A stretch of 19,200 nucleotides of DNA, from assembly GCA_938030905.1 (NCBI GenBank), contig CALHIW010000109.1, forward strand, positions 1 to 19,200. The letters run 5' to 3'. Numbering within the stretch: position 1 is the first letter of the stretch; each line of letters opens with the position of its first letter. Of the stretch, positions 8,652-15,210 are shown in pieces. Source of the DNA: Candidatus Methanomethylicia archaeon. Lineage in GTDB: Archaea; Thermoproteota; Methanomethylicia; CALHIW01. The notes under the pieces are model-generated. The model saw only the letters and a list, made by a program, of their open reading frames with translations, searched no databases and was not told the origin of the DNA. The translations under genes and the position numbers were made by a program.

Positions 8652-8972
8652 ATGACAATTGATATTGAAAAAGAGCTTAAAGTAGCGTTTAAGACTGGAA
8701 AAGTAGTTTATGGATATAAATCTTCAATAAAATCAATAATTTATGGAAGGGCTAAGTTAGTTATAGTTGCTGAAAATATGCCTAAAATTATGAAAGACCA
8801 TATTATTCAACTGTCCAAGTCTCTAAATGTGCGTGTATATATTTTTCCCGGCTCAAGTTTAAGCTTAGGTGGTCTATGTAGTAAACCATTCTTTATATCA
8901 TCAATAGTTGTAGAGGATCCTGGTGAATCAGAAATACTACAAATCCATGGGAATAACTATGCCTACCATTAA
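8652..8972 (+). CDS. rpl30e: Ribosomal protein L30e family
   Basis: Large-subunit protein of the L7Ae/L30e kink-turn RNA-binding superfamily, placed as in most archaea between rpoA'' and nusA. The 106-residue sequence has the expected fold signatures: an N-terminal helix, a GxKSSIKSIIYGRAKLVIVAENMP segment (about 22-45), and VYIFPGSSLSLGGLCSKP (about 63-80). Identification rests on these patterns plus gene order. The last 14 bases overlap the start of nusA, so the two are likely translated in a coupled way. The C-terminal 25 residues are less family-like. Confidence 0.9.
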   Translation: MTIDIEKELKVAFKTGKVVYGYKSSIKSIIYGRAKLVIVAENMPKIMKDHIIQLSKSLNVRVYIFPGSSLSLGGLCSKPFFISSIVVEDPGESEILQIHGNNYAYH

Positions 8973-9393
8973 ATTAGCATCGGATGAGATTAGATATATT
9001 GCATTATTTGAAACTTTAACTGGTGCGCAAATAAGAGACTGTATAATTGACGATGATAATAATCGCATAATTTTTATCGTAAATCCAGGATACGTTGGAA
9101 TTGCAGTAGGTAAAAACGGTGTGAACATTAAGAGAATTAAGAAAGTAATTGGTAAAAACATAGAAATTGTCGAGTATGCAGATAGTATAGAGCAATTTGT
9201 GAGAAACGCTTTATATCCAGCAAGAGTTAAGCTAGTTAAAGTATCTACTCTGCCGAATGACAGAAAGACAGCATCTATAGCTGTAGATCCTGTAGATAAG
9301 GGATTTGCTATAGGTAAGGATGGAAGAAACATTCAAAAAGTCAAGTTAATTTTAAAAAGATATTTTGACATAAGTAATGTAATAGTAGCCTAG
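8959..9393 (+). CDS. nusA: NusA-like transcription factor with two KH domains
   Basis: Archaeal NusA, an RNA-binding factor of the transcription elongation/termination machinery; unlike the bacterial protein it is essentially two KH domains. Both are visible: the first with GVNIKRIKK following the GKNG loop, and the second with GFAIGKDGRNIQKVK holding the GKDG loop. ATG 8959 is chosen because the protein then begins MPTIKLASDEIRYIALFE, the usual family start, giving 144 residues. A GTG at 8923 and an ATG at 8947 in the same frame would add residues not typical of the family. It overlaps rpl30e by 14 bases and has no good ribosome binding site of its own. Confidence 0.93.
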   Translation: MPTIKLASDEIRYIALFETLTGAQIRDCIIDDDNNRIIFIVNPGYVGIAVGKNGVNIKRIKKVIGKNIEIVEYADSIEQFVRNALYPARVKLVKVSTLPNDRKTASIAVDPVDKGFAIGKDGRNIQKVKLILKRYFDISNVIVA

Positions 9394-9410
9394 TAAAATT
9401 TATAAATTTA
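9394..9410 (+). promoter_or_regulatory. Probable internal promoter for rps12-rps7
   Basis: TTTATAAA (9399-9406) is centred about 24 bases before the rps12 start and preceded by an A-rich BRE-like GTAAAA. The bases before ATG 9427 hold no GGTGA-type ribosome binding site. Together these suggest a leaderless transcript beginning at or very near the rps12 start codon, in addition to read-through from rpoH. Confidence 0.55.
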
Positions 9411-9426
9411 ATTACTAGCAAGCATT

Positions 9427-9867
9427 ATGACTAGGAAATCTCCTCGAGGTCTATATGCTGCGAGAAATCTAAGACGAAAGCGGCAGAAATTCAGATGGTC
9501 TTATAGACATTATAAGAGAAGAATGCTGAGACTTGATGAAGAGGTAGATCCGCTTGAGGGTGCGCCCATGGCCAGAGGTATTGTTTTAGAGAAAGTAGGA
9601 ATTGAATCACGTCAACCAAACTCAGCTGTACGTAAATGCGTACGTGTACAATTAATAAAAAATGGAAGACAAGTTACTGCATTTCTTCCAGGTGATGGTG
9701 CATTAAATTTCGTAGATGAACATGATGAAGTTATAATTTGTGGAATAGGTGGTCCTATGGGCAAAGCTTATGGAGATCTTCCAGGTGTTAGATACCAAGT
9801 TATAAAGGTTAACGGTGTTTCATTGAAAGCATTGCTGTTAGGTAAAAAGCAAAAGCCTGTAAGGTAA
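9427..9867 (+). CDS. rps12: Ribosomal protein S12
   Basis: Small-subunit protein (uS12) at the decoding centre, which monitors codon-anticodon pairing. The 146-residue archaeal/eukaryotic-type protein has the conserved segments GAPMARGIVLEKVGIESRQP, the QPNSAVRKCVRVQLIKNGRQ loop with decoding-site residues (about 62-81), and AFLPGDGALNFVDEHDEV. The start ATG 9427 fits the family N-terminus. There are 33 bases between the nusA stop and this start, containing a TATA-like promoter and no clear ribosome binding site. It is followed after 6 bases by rps7. Confidence 0.98.
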   Translation: MTRKSPRGLYAARNLRRKRQKFRWSYRHYKRRMLRLDEEVDPLEGAPMARGIVLEKVGIESRQPNSAVRKCVRVQLIKNGRQVTAFLPGDGALNFVDEHDEVIICGIGGPMGKAYGDLPGVRYQVIKVNGVSLKALLLGKKQKPVR

Positions 9868-9873
9868 TTGTTC

Positions 9874-10488
9874 ATGGCATCTAACAATCTCCCTTTGGGC
9901 AATAGCCAGAAAATTCTTCTATTTGGTAAGTGGTCCTTTGATGATATCAAGATAGAAGATCCTGGTTTAACTAGATACATCTGTCTTAAGCCTATCTATA
10001 TACCCCACTCTGGAGGTAGACATGCTAAGGAGAGATTTAAAAAAAGCACGATATCAATAGTGGAAAGACTTGTTAATAATTTAATGCATAAACCAGGTAC
10101 TAAAAATCCTGGAAAAAACTCCGGTAAAAAGGTACTAGCTATTAATATTGTAAAGCATGCTTTTGATATTATTTATTTAAAAACAGGTAAAAATCCAATA
10201 CAAGTACTTGTAAGGGCTCTAGAAAATGCTGGACCAAGAGAGGAAACAACAAGAATAGCATATGGTGGAGTTGTATATCATGTTTCAGTTGATGTGGCAC
10301 CACAAAGAAGAGTTGATCTTGCATTACGTCATATAGCTCAAGGAGCTCGATTAATGACATTCAGAAGTCCTAAACCAATAGAGGAATGTTTAGCAGATGA
10401 AATAATATTAACCGCTAATAATGATCCAAAATCATATGCGATACAGAAAAAAGATGAAATAGAGAGAATAGCTTTTGCTTCAAGATGA
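9874..10488 (+). CDS. rps7: Ribosomal protein S7
   Basis: Small-subunit head protein (uS7), a primary 16S rRNA binder contacting the E-site tRNA. The 204-residue protein has the archaeal N-terminal extension, then KPIYIPHSGGRHAKERF, the VERLVNNLMH segment, NPIQVLVRALENAGPREETTRI (central), and the GGVVYHVSVDVAPQRRVDLALR signature. I chose ATG 9874 over the in-frame TTG 9868, which directly abuts the rps12 stop; AAGGT at 9861-9865 gives 8-base spacing to the ATG. It ends the polymerase/str cluster, followed by a non-coding gap with hairpins. Confidence 0.97.
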   Translation: MASNNLPLGNSQKILLFGKWSFDDIKIEDPGLTRYICLKPIYIPHSGGRHAKERFKKSTISIVERLVNNLMHKPGTKNPGKNSGKKVLAINIVKHAFDIIYLKTGKNPIQVLVRALENAGPREETTRIAYGGVVYHVSVDVAPQRRVDLALRHIAQGARLMTFRSPKPIEECLADEIILTANNDPKSYAIQKKDEIERIAFASR

Positions 10489-10556
10489 GATGTATATAAT
10501 TTAATTTCCCTAAATTAAGTTAAGTTCCTTTTATTCCTCTCACCTATGTAATTACT

Positions 10557-10614
10557 AACTGTAAAATGCGTGAATAAGAAATGAGATATCTTATTTTAAC
10601 TCTATTTTACGGTT
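10557..10614. repeat. Nested inverted repeat, possible structured RNA
   Basis: The outer stem pairs 10557-10567 with 10604-10614: 11 bp including one G-U, extendable by a further G-U. The inner stem pairs AATAAGA (10573-10579) with TCTTATT (10589-10595), with a 9-base loop and an asymmetric internal loop between stems. Either strand could fold. It is not followed by a poly-U run, so a bacterial-style terminator is unlikely. It may be the rps7 3' UTR or an unrecognised small RNA. Confidence 0.5.
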
Positions 10615-10620
10615 CGTGCC

Positions 10621-10640
10621 TTTCTCATAGAATTGAGAAA
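10621..10640. repeat. 7-bp perfect hairpin
   Basis: TTTCTCA, six bases (TAGAAT), then TGAGAAA: a perfect inverted repeat 6 bases downstream of the larger nested hairpin. It could be part of the same RNA, a transcript 3' end, or a protein-binding palindrome. Confidence 0.5.
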
Positions 10641-10736
10641 CATAAGTAAAATTTTCAATTGACTCAATCTAAATATTAAGATATTCCAATTTACTTTTTA
10701 TTAATTACTAAACTATAAATTCCTAATGTGTAGTGT

Positions 10737-10750
10737 GAAAAACTTATATA
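10737..10750 (+). promoter_or_regulatory. EF-1A promoter (BRE plus TATA box)
   Basis: GAAAAA followed by CTTATATA is a strong archaeal BRE/TATA pair. A transcript start would fall near 10772, giving a leader of roughly 45 bases that contains the purine-rich ribosome binding site of EF-1A. Strong expression is expected of this gene. Confidence 0.7.
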
Positions 10751-10805
10751 TGGTACCAATACATAATATACCAAAAAGTTTAATTAATAGTTTAAATCCA
10801 TAGTT

Positions 10806-10812
10806 GAGGGGG
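10806..10812 (+). promoter_or_regulatory. EF-1A ribosome binding site
   Basis: GAGGGGG lies 6 bases before ATG 10819. This decides the start: the upstream in-frame TTG 10804 would overlap this site. Confidence 0.75.
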
Positions 10813-10818
10813 AAGTAT

Positions 10819-12123
10819 ATGTCATCCATTAAGCCGCACTTAAATTTAGTGGTAGTTGGACATGTAGATCATGGCAAAAGTACAACAACAGGTCATTTAC
10901 TATTCCTAACAGGCCACCTAGATCAAAGAACATTACAGCAAATAGAGGAAGAAGCTAAAAAATCTGGTAAGGAGTTTGCAAAGTATGCATGGGTTCTCGA
11001 TAAATTAAAGGAAGAACGCGAGAGGGACATGACTATTGATTTGTCATTTTGGAAATTCGAAACCCCAAAGTACTACTTCACAATAATTGACTGTCCAGGA
11101 CACAGAGACTTTGTTAAGAACATGATAACCGGAACCTCTCAAGCTGATGCAGCTTTACTTGTGGTTTCAGCTAAGAAAGGTGAAACAGAAGCTGGTATTG
11201 GACCTGCTGGCCAAACAAGAGAACATGTATTTCTTGCAAGAACACTTGGGATTACACAGTTAGTAGCTGTAATAAATAAAATGGACGATCCATCAGTAGG
11301 CTGGAGTGAGACAAGATATAAAGAGGTTAAAGAGGCTTTAGGAAAACTGCTAACGACTGTAGGTTACGATCCATCTAAGATAATATTTATACCAATATCA
11401 GCATGGTATGGAGACAATATTGTTAAGAGAAGTGAGCATATGACATGGTATAAAGGACCCACATTGTATGAGGCTCTTGACACTTTTACTGAACCACCAA
11501 AGCCAATTGATAAACCGTTAAGAATTCCACTCCAAAGCGTTCTTTCAATAGCAGGTGTTGGCACGGTACCTGTTGGAAGAGTTGAAACTGGAGTGTTAAA
11601 GGTTGGTGATGTAGTAATATTCCTACCTGCAAATAAGAGCGGTGAGGTTAAATCAATTGAAATGCATCATACTAGACTCGAAAAAGCAATACCCGGGGAT
11701 AACATAGGGTTTAATGTAAAGGGATTAGGTAAAGCTGATATTAGGCGTGGTGATGTAGCTGGACATACTACTAAACCACCAACTGTGGTTGAGGAGTTTA
11801 TAGGACAAATATTTGTGCTTTACCATCCAACAGCAATTGCAGCTGGATATACACCTGTTCTTCATGTACATACATCAACAACTCCATGCAGATTTGATGT
11901 ATTGTTAAAGAAGATAAATCCAAGAACTGGTGAAACAATAGAAGAAGAGCCGAAATTTATTAAGCAAGGAGATAGTGCATTAGTAAAGTTCAAGCCATTA
12001 AAGCCTGTTGTAATTGAGAAATATTCTGAAATTCCTCAGCTTGGACGATTTGCAATAAGAGATATGGGGCGAACAATAGCTGCCGGCATAGTGAAAGATG
12101 TAAAGTCCACAGTTGTGAAATAG
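10819..12123 (+). CDS. tuf: Translation elongation factor 1-alpha (EF-1A)
   Basis: GTPase that carries aminoacyl-tRNA to the ribosomal A site. The 434 residues show the G1 motif GHVDHGKS (14-21), G3 DCPGH (91-95), G4 NKMD (153-156), and domains 2 and 3 with VLSIAGVGTVPVGRVETG and HPTAIAAGYTPVLHVHT. Residues about 121-131 hold the insertion of the GETEAGIGPAGQ type that is shared by eukaryotic and crenarchaeal factors. In switch I the usual RERG-[VIL]-TID reads RERDMTID, with Asp70 replacing a normally conserved Gly; Thr72 is kept. ATG 10819 follows GAGGGGG. It has its own strong promoter and is followed 18 bases later by rps10, the classic archaeal order. Confidence 0.98.
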   Translation: MSSIKPHLNLVVVGHVDHGKSTTTGHLLFLTGHLDQRTLQQIEEEAKKSGKEFAKYAWVLDKLKEERERDMTIDLSFWKFETPKYYFTIIDCPGHRDFVKNMITGTSQADAALLVVSAKKGETEAGIGPAGQTREHVFLARTLGITQLVAVINKMDDPSVGWSETRYKEVKEALGKLLTTVGYDPSKIIFIPISAWYGDNIVKRSEHMTWYKGPTLYEALDTFTEPPKPIDKPLRIPLQSVLSIAGVGTVPVGRVETGVLKVGDVVIFLPANKSGEVKSIEMHHTRLEKAIPGDNIGFNVKGLGKADIRRGDVAGHTTKPPTVVEEFIGQIFVLYHPTAIAAGYTPVLHVHTSTTPCRFDVLLKKINPRTGETIEEEPKFIKQGDSALVKFKPLKPVVIEKYSEIPQLGRFAIRDMGRTIAAGIVKDVKSTVVK

Positions 12124-12141
12124 ATCTAAGGATGAACTGAA

Positions 12142-12450
12142 ATGCCACAAAAAGCTAGGATTAGGCTTAGCAGTTCAAATCTAGAAAAGCTTACAAATGT
12201 CTGTAATGAAATAAAGGAAATCGCAAAGAAAAATGGTATTAAAGTTTCAGGTCCAATTCCTCTACCAGTTAAAAGACTTATTGTGACAACAAGAAAAGCT
12301 CCAAGTGGGCAAGGTAGTCATACATTTGATCATTGGGAAATGCGAGTACACAAGAGACTAATAGATATAGATGCTGATGATAGAACACTACGTCAGATAA
12401 TGAGAGTACCAATACCTGATGAAGTTTATATAGAAATTGAGTTAATATAA
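12142..12450 (+). CDS. rps10: Ribosomal protein S10
   Basis: Small-subunit head protein (uS10). The 102-residue protein matches the archaeal family throughout: an N-terminal KARIRLSSSNLEKL strand, KVSGPIPLPVKRLIVTTRKAP (about 34-54), GSHTFDHWEMRVHKRLIDI, and an IPDEVYIEIEL end. It sits 18 bases after EF-1A with a GGATGA ribosome binding site and is followed 32 bases later by tRNA-Ser, an arrangement known from other archaea, so all three are probably on one transcript. Confidence 0.97.
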   Translation: MPQKARIRLSSSNLEKLTNVCNEIKEIAKKNGIKVSGPIPLPVKRLIVTTRKAPSGQGSHTFDHWEMRVHKRLIDIDADDRTLRQIMRVPIPDEVYIEIELI

Positions 12451-12512
12451 AAAAGTAATATTAAATTTATTTATACTTAAATGCCGGGGTGGCCGAGTGG
12501 ACTAAGGCGCAG

Positions 12513-12522
12513 TATTGCGTAA
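12513..12522 (+). other. 10-nt tRNA-Ser intron at position 29/30
   Basis: Exon GCGC (12507-12510) pairs with intron GCGU (12517-12520). The bulges are AGU (cut after AG) and AAG (cut after AA). Removal is the only 10-base deletion that restores CAGGC opposite GCCUG. The outer helix is weak: only G12506-C12524 is clear. The central helix borrows two D-stem bases. Confidence 0.75.
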
Positions 12523-12530
12523 GCCTTGAG

Positions 12531-12544
12531 CTGGCTTTCAAGAA
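12531..12544 (+). other. 14-nt tRNA-Ser intron at position 37/38
   Basis: Exon CUUG (12525-12528) pairs perfectly with intron CAAG (12539-12542) above the CAGGC/GCCUG stem. The bulges are AGC and AAA, each cut after base 2. This is the canonical site. The outer helix needs the upstream 10-nt intron to be removed first, or to be looped out. Confidence 0.85.
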
Positions 12545-12781
12545 AGCCTGTGCCCTTTTGGGTACGTGGGTTCAAATCCCACCCCCGGCGCTATAGTATT
12601 TTGAAAAACTTTGACAAACATGCAACCGCTAGATTATGCTGAAATTAAGATTGCATCCTGACAAAAAATACTCTATAACCTCAAACATTTAAAATAAGTA
12701 TAACCTCCATCATTATACATCAAAGTTAAACCTAACTAGTTTCAAATAAGCTTAATAAGATTATATTTTCTATTCTCTATT

Positions 12782-13222
12782 ATGTCAGGTTACAATAAAA
12801 AATACAGTTATTTACCTCATACATCCGATATTTATATTGTTGCCTATGGACTAACACTTAATGAAGCCTTCGAGAATGCAGCTGAAGCCATGTTCAACAT
12901 TATAACTGACATTTCTAAAATCCATCCTACTAATGTATTTAAGATTTATATAAGAGGACTCGATGAATACAATTTACTGTATAATTGGCTTGAAGAACTA
13001 TTATATCTTTTTGATACTACACACTTTGCTTTTTCAAAATTTAAAGTTCACAAGATTGAAACGGAAAATTCAAATTTCGTATTGGATGGAGAAGCTTATG
13101 GTGAGCTCTTTAACCCTACTATTCATAAAAAAGGAAAAGAAATAAAATCACCTACATATTCACTAATGGAGATTTCTCGATTAAACTCCGTATATATCGT
13201 GAAATTTGTCTTGGATATATGA
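12782..13222 (+). CDS. Archease, RtcB RNA ligase activator
   Basis: Archease is a small metal-binding protein that promotes RtcB guanylation and multiple-turnover RNA ligation in tRNA splicing. The 146-residue length is typical. Family features seen are the N-terminal YLPHTSDIYIVAYGLTLNEAF strand-helix unit, AAEAMFNIITD, a central LLYNWLEELLYLFD helix, GEAYGELFNP, and a final EISRLNSVYIVKFVLDI strand with the acidic C-terminus. No ribosome binding site is visible before ATG 12782 and an AT-rich promoter-like stretch lies about 20-35 bases upstream, so a leaderless transcript is possible. It converges on rtcB, its functional partner, 262 bases away, and follows an intron-containing tRNA gene. 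Confidence 0.92.
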   Translation: MSGYNKKYSYLPHTSDIYIVAYGLTLNEAFENAAEAMFNIITDISKIHPTNVFKIYIRGLDEYNLLYNWLEELLYLFDTTHFAFSKFKVHKIETENSNFVLDGEAYGELFNPTIHKKGKEIKSPTYSLMEISRLNSVYIVKFVLDI

Positions 13223-13329
13223 TGAATTTATTTAAAGCTTAGTATAATAATATAATGTTAAATGTATATTTAGACTTTTAAACATTAATTAGCCAATAAC
13301 TTAAAATGTTTCTAGCGAGTTAGCATTAG

Positions 13330-13347
13330 AATTAACTAACGTTAATT
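13330..13347. repeat. 7-bp palindrome between archease and rtcB
   Basis: AATTAAC, four bases, then GTTAATT: a perfect inverted repeat within the 262-base gap between two convergent genes. It could be part of a shared transcript end, or chance in AT-rich DNA. No gene is visible in the gap. Confidence 0.35.
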
Positions 13348-13484
13348 GACATAGAACTGCCCTTCCTTTCAAGTATATAAGCTATTCTAAGATTATAAAG
13401 GGGTAATTGTAAGCAAAATCAGGGCAATGAATAACATAAAATTAAGTTAAAAATAATGGATATGTATAAGTGGTACCGGTGCTT

Positions 13485-14942
13485 TTATCCTTTAACAACA
13501 CCTAATGGAATCAGTCTACAGACTAATGTGCCTATACCTACTTTATGACTTACTTCTGCTACTTTATCTATATCTTTATATGCTAATGGAGCCTCCTCAG
13601 AAATAACATCTCTACTTGCAGCTTTAATTAGTATTCCATGACCTCTAAGTTCATTTTCTACTTTAGATGGTGAAAACTTCCTTATCGCCTCTTCTCTACT
13701 CATCATTCTTCCAGCACCGTGAGCTGTTGAACCGAAGGTAATTTTCATAGCTCTTTCATCACCAAGTAACAAGTACGATGCTGAACCCATACTGCCTGGT
13801 AATATTATAGCTTGACCTACTGAACGATGTTTTGCTGGTATGTCAGGATGTTCTTTTGGAAATGCTCTTGTAGCTCCTTTTCTATGTACAAATACTTTCC
13901 TGTAACTTCCATTAATTTCATGTGATTCAAGTTTTGCTATATTATGAGCAACATCATATACTAAATACAATCCAAGTTTATCAGCTGAAGTCTTCAATAC
14001 TTCTTCAAAGGACTCTCTAATCCAATGTAAAATGCATTGTCTATTTATCCATGCATAATTCGCGGCTGCAGCCATAGCTGCAAAATAATCTTCTGATTCA
14101 CCAGACTTGGCCGGTGCGCATGCCAGCTCCCTATCTGGTAAATATATATTGTATTTTCGAGCAGCATACTCCATAACCTTTAGGTAGTCACTACAAACTT
14201 GATGACCAAGTCCTCTAGACCCTGTATGTATCATAATCGTTACCTGTCCCTCATGTGTTATTCCGAACACTTTGGCTGCATGTGAATTATATATTTTCTC
14301 AACATACTGTATTTCTAAGAAGTGATTTCCAGCTCCTAGTGTTCCAAGCTGTGGCGCGCCTCTTTGCTTAGCTCTATTTGATACTTTACTCGGATCAGCC
14401 TCTCTCATACATCCATTCTCTTCACAATATTCTTTATCTTCAGGCCATCCGTATCCCCTACTAATAGCCCAGTTTACACCATCTTCTAAGGCTTTATCCA
14501 ACTCTGTAATTGAAAGTCTTAGTTTTCCCTCACTACCGACTCCACTTGGTACATTCTTAAATATTACATTTAGAAGCTCTGGAAGAACCTTTTTTATATC
14601 ATCCTTCTCCAAATCTGTTCGTATTAAACGTACACCACAATTAATATCATACCCAACACCCCCTGGACTTATCACTCCTTCATTAGCATCTATGGCTGCA
14701 ACTCCTCCTATTGGAAAGCCGTAACCTTGATGTCCATCAGGAAGAGTTATACTATACTTATAAATACCAGGTAGAAAAGCCACATTAGCACATTGGACTA
14801 AAGTAAGATCTTCAATCATTTTCCTCAATAAAAATTCATCTGCAAAAACGATTCCAGGCACTTTCATTCCTTTTTTAAAACTCATTGGTATTCTCCAAGT
14901 ATAGCTATCTATTTTCTCTAGCGGTACAGTAATATAAATCAC
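13485..14942 (-). CDS. rtcB: RtcB, 3'-phosphate RNA/tRNA splicing ligase
   Basis: RtcB joins 2',3'-cyclic phosphate and 5'-OH RNA ends using GTP and Mn, completing archaeal tRNA splicing. The 485-residue chain has the whole family set: DGHQGYGFPIGGVAA, GYDINCGVRLIRT with D99 and C102, GAGNHFLEIQ with H207, MIHTGSRGLGHQVC with H239, VAHNIAKLESHEI, and STAHGAGRMMSREEA with H408, equivalent to the guanylated histidine of the Pyrococcus enzyme. There is no intein, although many archaeal rtcB genes have one. The start is GTG (14942-14940) in AAAGGTG; the lack of a spaced ribosome binding site and an AT-rich box about 25 bases upstream suggest a leaderless mRNA. It converges with archease. Confidence 0.97.
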   Translation of the reverse strand: MIYITVPLEKIDSYTWRIPMSFKKGMKVPGIVFADEFLLRKMIEDLTLVQCANVAFLPGIYKYSITLPDGHQGYGFPIGGVAAIDANEGVISPGGVGYDINCGVRLIRTDLEKDDIKKVLPELLNVIFKNVPSGVGSEGKLRLSITELDKALEDGVNWAISRGYGWPEDKEYCEENGCMREADPSKVSNRAKQRGAPQLGTLGAGNHFLEIQYVEKIYNSHAAKVFGITHEGQVTIMIHTGSRGLGHQVCSDYLKVMEYAARKYNIYLPDRELACAPAKSGESEDYFAAMAAAANYAWINRQCILHWIRESFEEVLKTSADKLGLYLVYDVAHNIAKLESHEINGSYRKVFVHRKGATRAFPKEHPDIPAKHRSVGQAIILPGSMGSASYLLLGDERAMKITFGSTAHGAGRMMSREEAIRKFSPSKVENELRGHGILIKAASRDVISEEAPLAYKDIDKVAEVSHKVGIGTLVCRLIPLGVVKG

Positions 14943-14962
14943 CTTTATAAGTTATAGTATTA

Positions 14963-14970
14963 AACTATAT
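14963..14970 (-). promoter_or_regulatory. Possible rtcB TATA box
   Basis: On the minus strand, ATATAGTT is centred about 24-25 bases before the GTG start, the position expected for a leaderless transcript. Two 13-base tandem repeats lie immediately upstream of it. Confidence 0.4.
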
Positions 14971-14996
14971 TATTAAGCTTTATTATTAAGCTTTAC
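14971..14996. repeat. 13-base tandem repeat (two copies) upstream of rtcB
   Basis: TATTAAGCTTTAT (14971-14983) is followed directly by TATTAAGCTTTAC (14984-14996). Each contains AAGCTT and is a near-palindrome. The pair sits just upstream of the putative rtcB TATA box, where an archaeal activator could bind. The word AAGCTTAATAA, read toward the gene, also occurs before archease (12748-12758). Confidence 0.6.
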
Positions 14997-15164
14997 TTTA
15001 CTTTATACTTAATTAGTGATGTGAGAATGTTTTCATATTCCTTTATCAACTCCTATATAAGAATATAGTTTATCAGTAATGGTGTTTAAGTAGCTAATAA
15101 ATAGTTTACCTCATATCATAGTTTTTAATGAGGTACTGTAGTTCTAAAGTTATAATAATTAGTC

Positions 15165-15178
15165 GAAAAAAATTTAGC
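15165..15178 (+). promoter_or_regulatory. Probable promoter of the SPOUT-rpl3 cluster
   Basis: GAAAAA (BRE-like) followed by AATTTAGC (TATA-like) would start transcription near 15200, just before GGTGA (15201-15205). It is the best promoter candidate in the 268-base gap after rtcB. Confidence 0.4.
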
Positions 15179-15200
15179 TAGGATTTGCCTTATGAAATTG

Positions 15201-15205
15201 GGTGA
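15201..15205 (+). promoter_or_regulatory. GGTGA ribosome binding site before a 30-codon ORF
   Basis: GGTGA stands exactly 5 bases before GTG 15211, the same spacing as at rpoB and rpl30e. It argues against the in-frame ATG 15205, which overlaps it. Confidence 0.55.
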
Positions 15206-15210
15206 TGTGT

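Larger units (their letters stand above)
10489..10818. other. Intergenic region between rps7 and EF-1A with hairpins and promoter
   Basis: No gene is visible. It contains a nested two-stem inverted repeat (10557-10614), a second hairpin (10621-10640), and the EF-1A promoter (10737-10750). T-rich stretches at about 10527-10533 and 10693-10700 could serve as archaeal termination sites for the upstream operon. No small ORF carries a GGTGA-type ribosome binding site. Confidence 0.7.
12483..12590 (+). tRNA. tRNA-Ser (anticodon UGA) with two introns
   Basis: The acceptor GCCGGGG (12483-12489) pairs with CCCCGGC (12583-12589) and the discriminator is G12590; CCA is not encoded. The D stem is GCC/GGC with a long loop, the T arm GUGGG-UUCAAAU-CCCAC, and the long variable arm typical of serine tRNA is GUGCCC-UUUU-GGGUAC. 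The anticodon stem CAGGC/GCCUG and the loop CUUGAGA (anticodon UGA) appear only after removing 10 nt at position 29/30 (12513-12522) and 14 nt at 37/38 (12531-12544), leaving 84 nt. Both inserts fit bulge-helix-bulge folds. It may be co-transcribed with EF-1A and rps10, though an AT-rich TATA-like stretch (12466-12475) precedes it. The archease gene follows. Confidence 0.93.

Noticed and set aside
8923..8958. Longer NusA N-terminus from GTG 8923 or ATG 8947
   Set aside because: The family begins at MPxIKLxxDEIRYI, matching ATG 8959; the extra residues are not typical.
10804..10818. TTG start of EF-1A adding five residues
   Set aside because: It overlaps the ribosome binding site GAGGGGG, and ATG 10819 gives the normal family N-terminus.
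12620..12656. Hairpin ATGCAA/TTGCAT between tRNA-Ser and archease as a small RNA
   Set aside because: Only 6 bp with a 25-base loop; easily expected by chance.
13485..14942. Intein in rtcB
   Set aside because: The sequence runs through all active-site motifs at normal spacing with no insertion.
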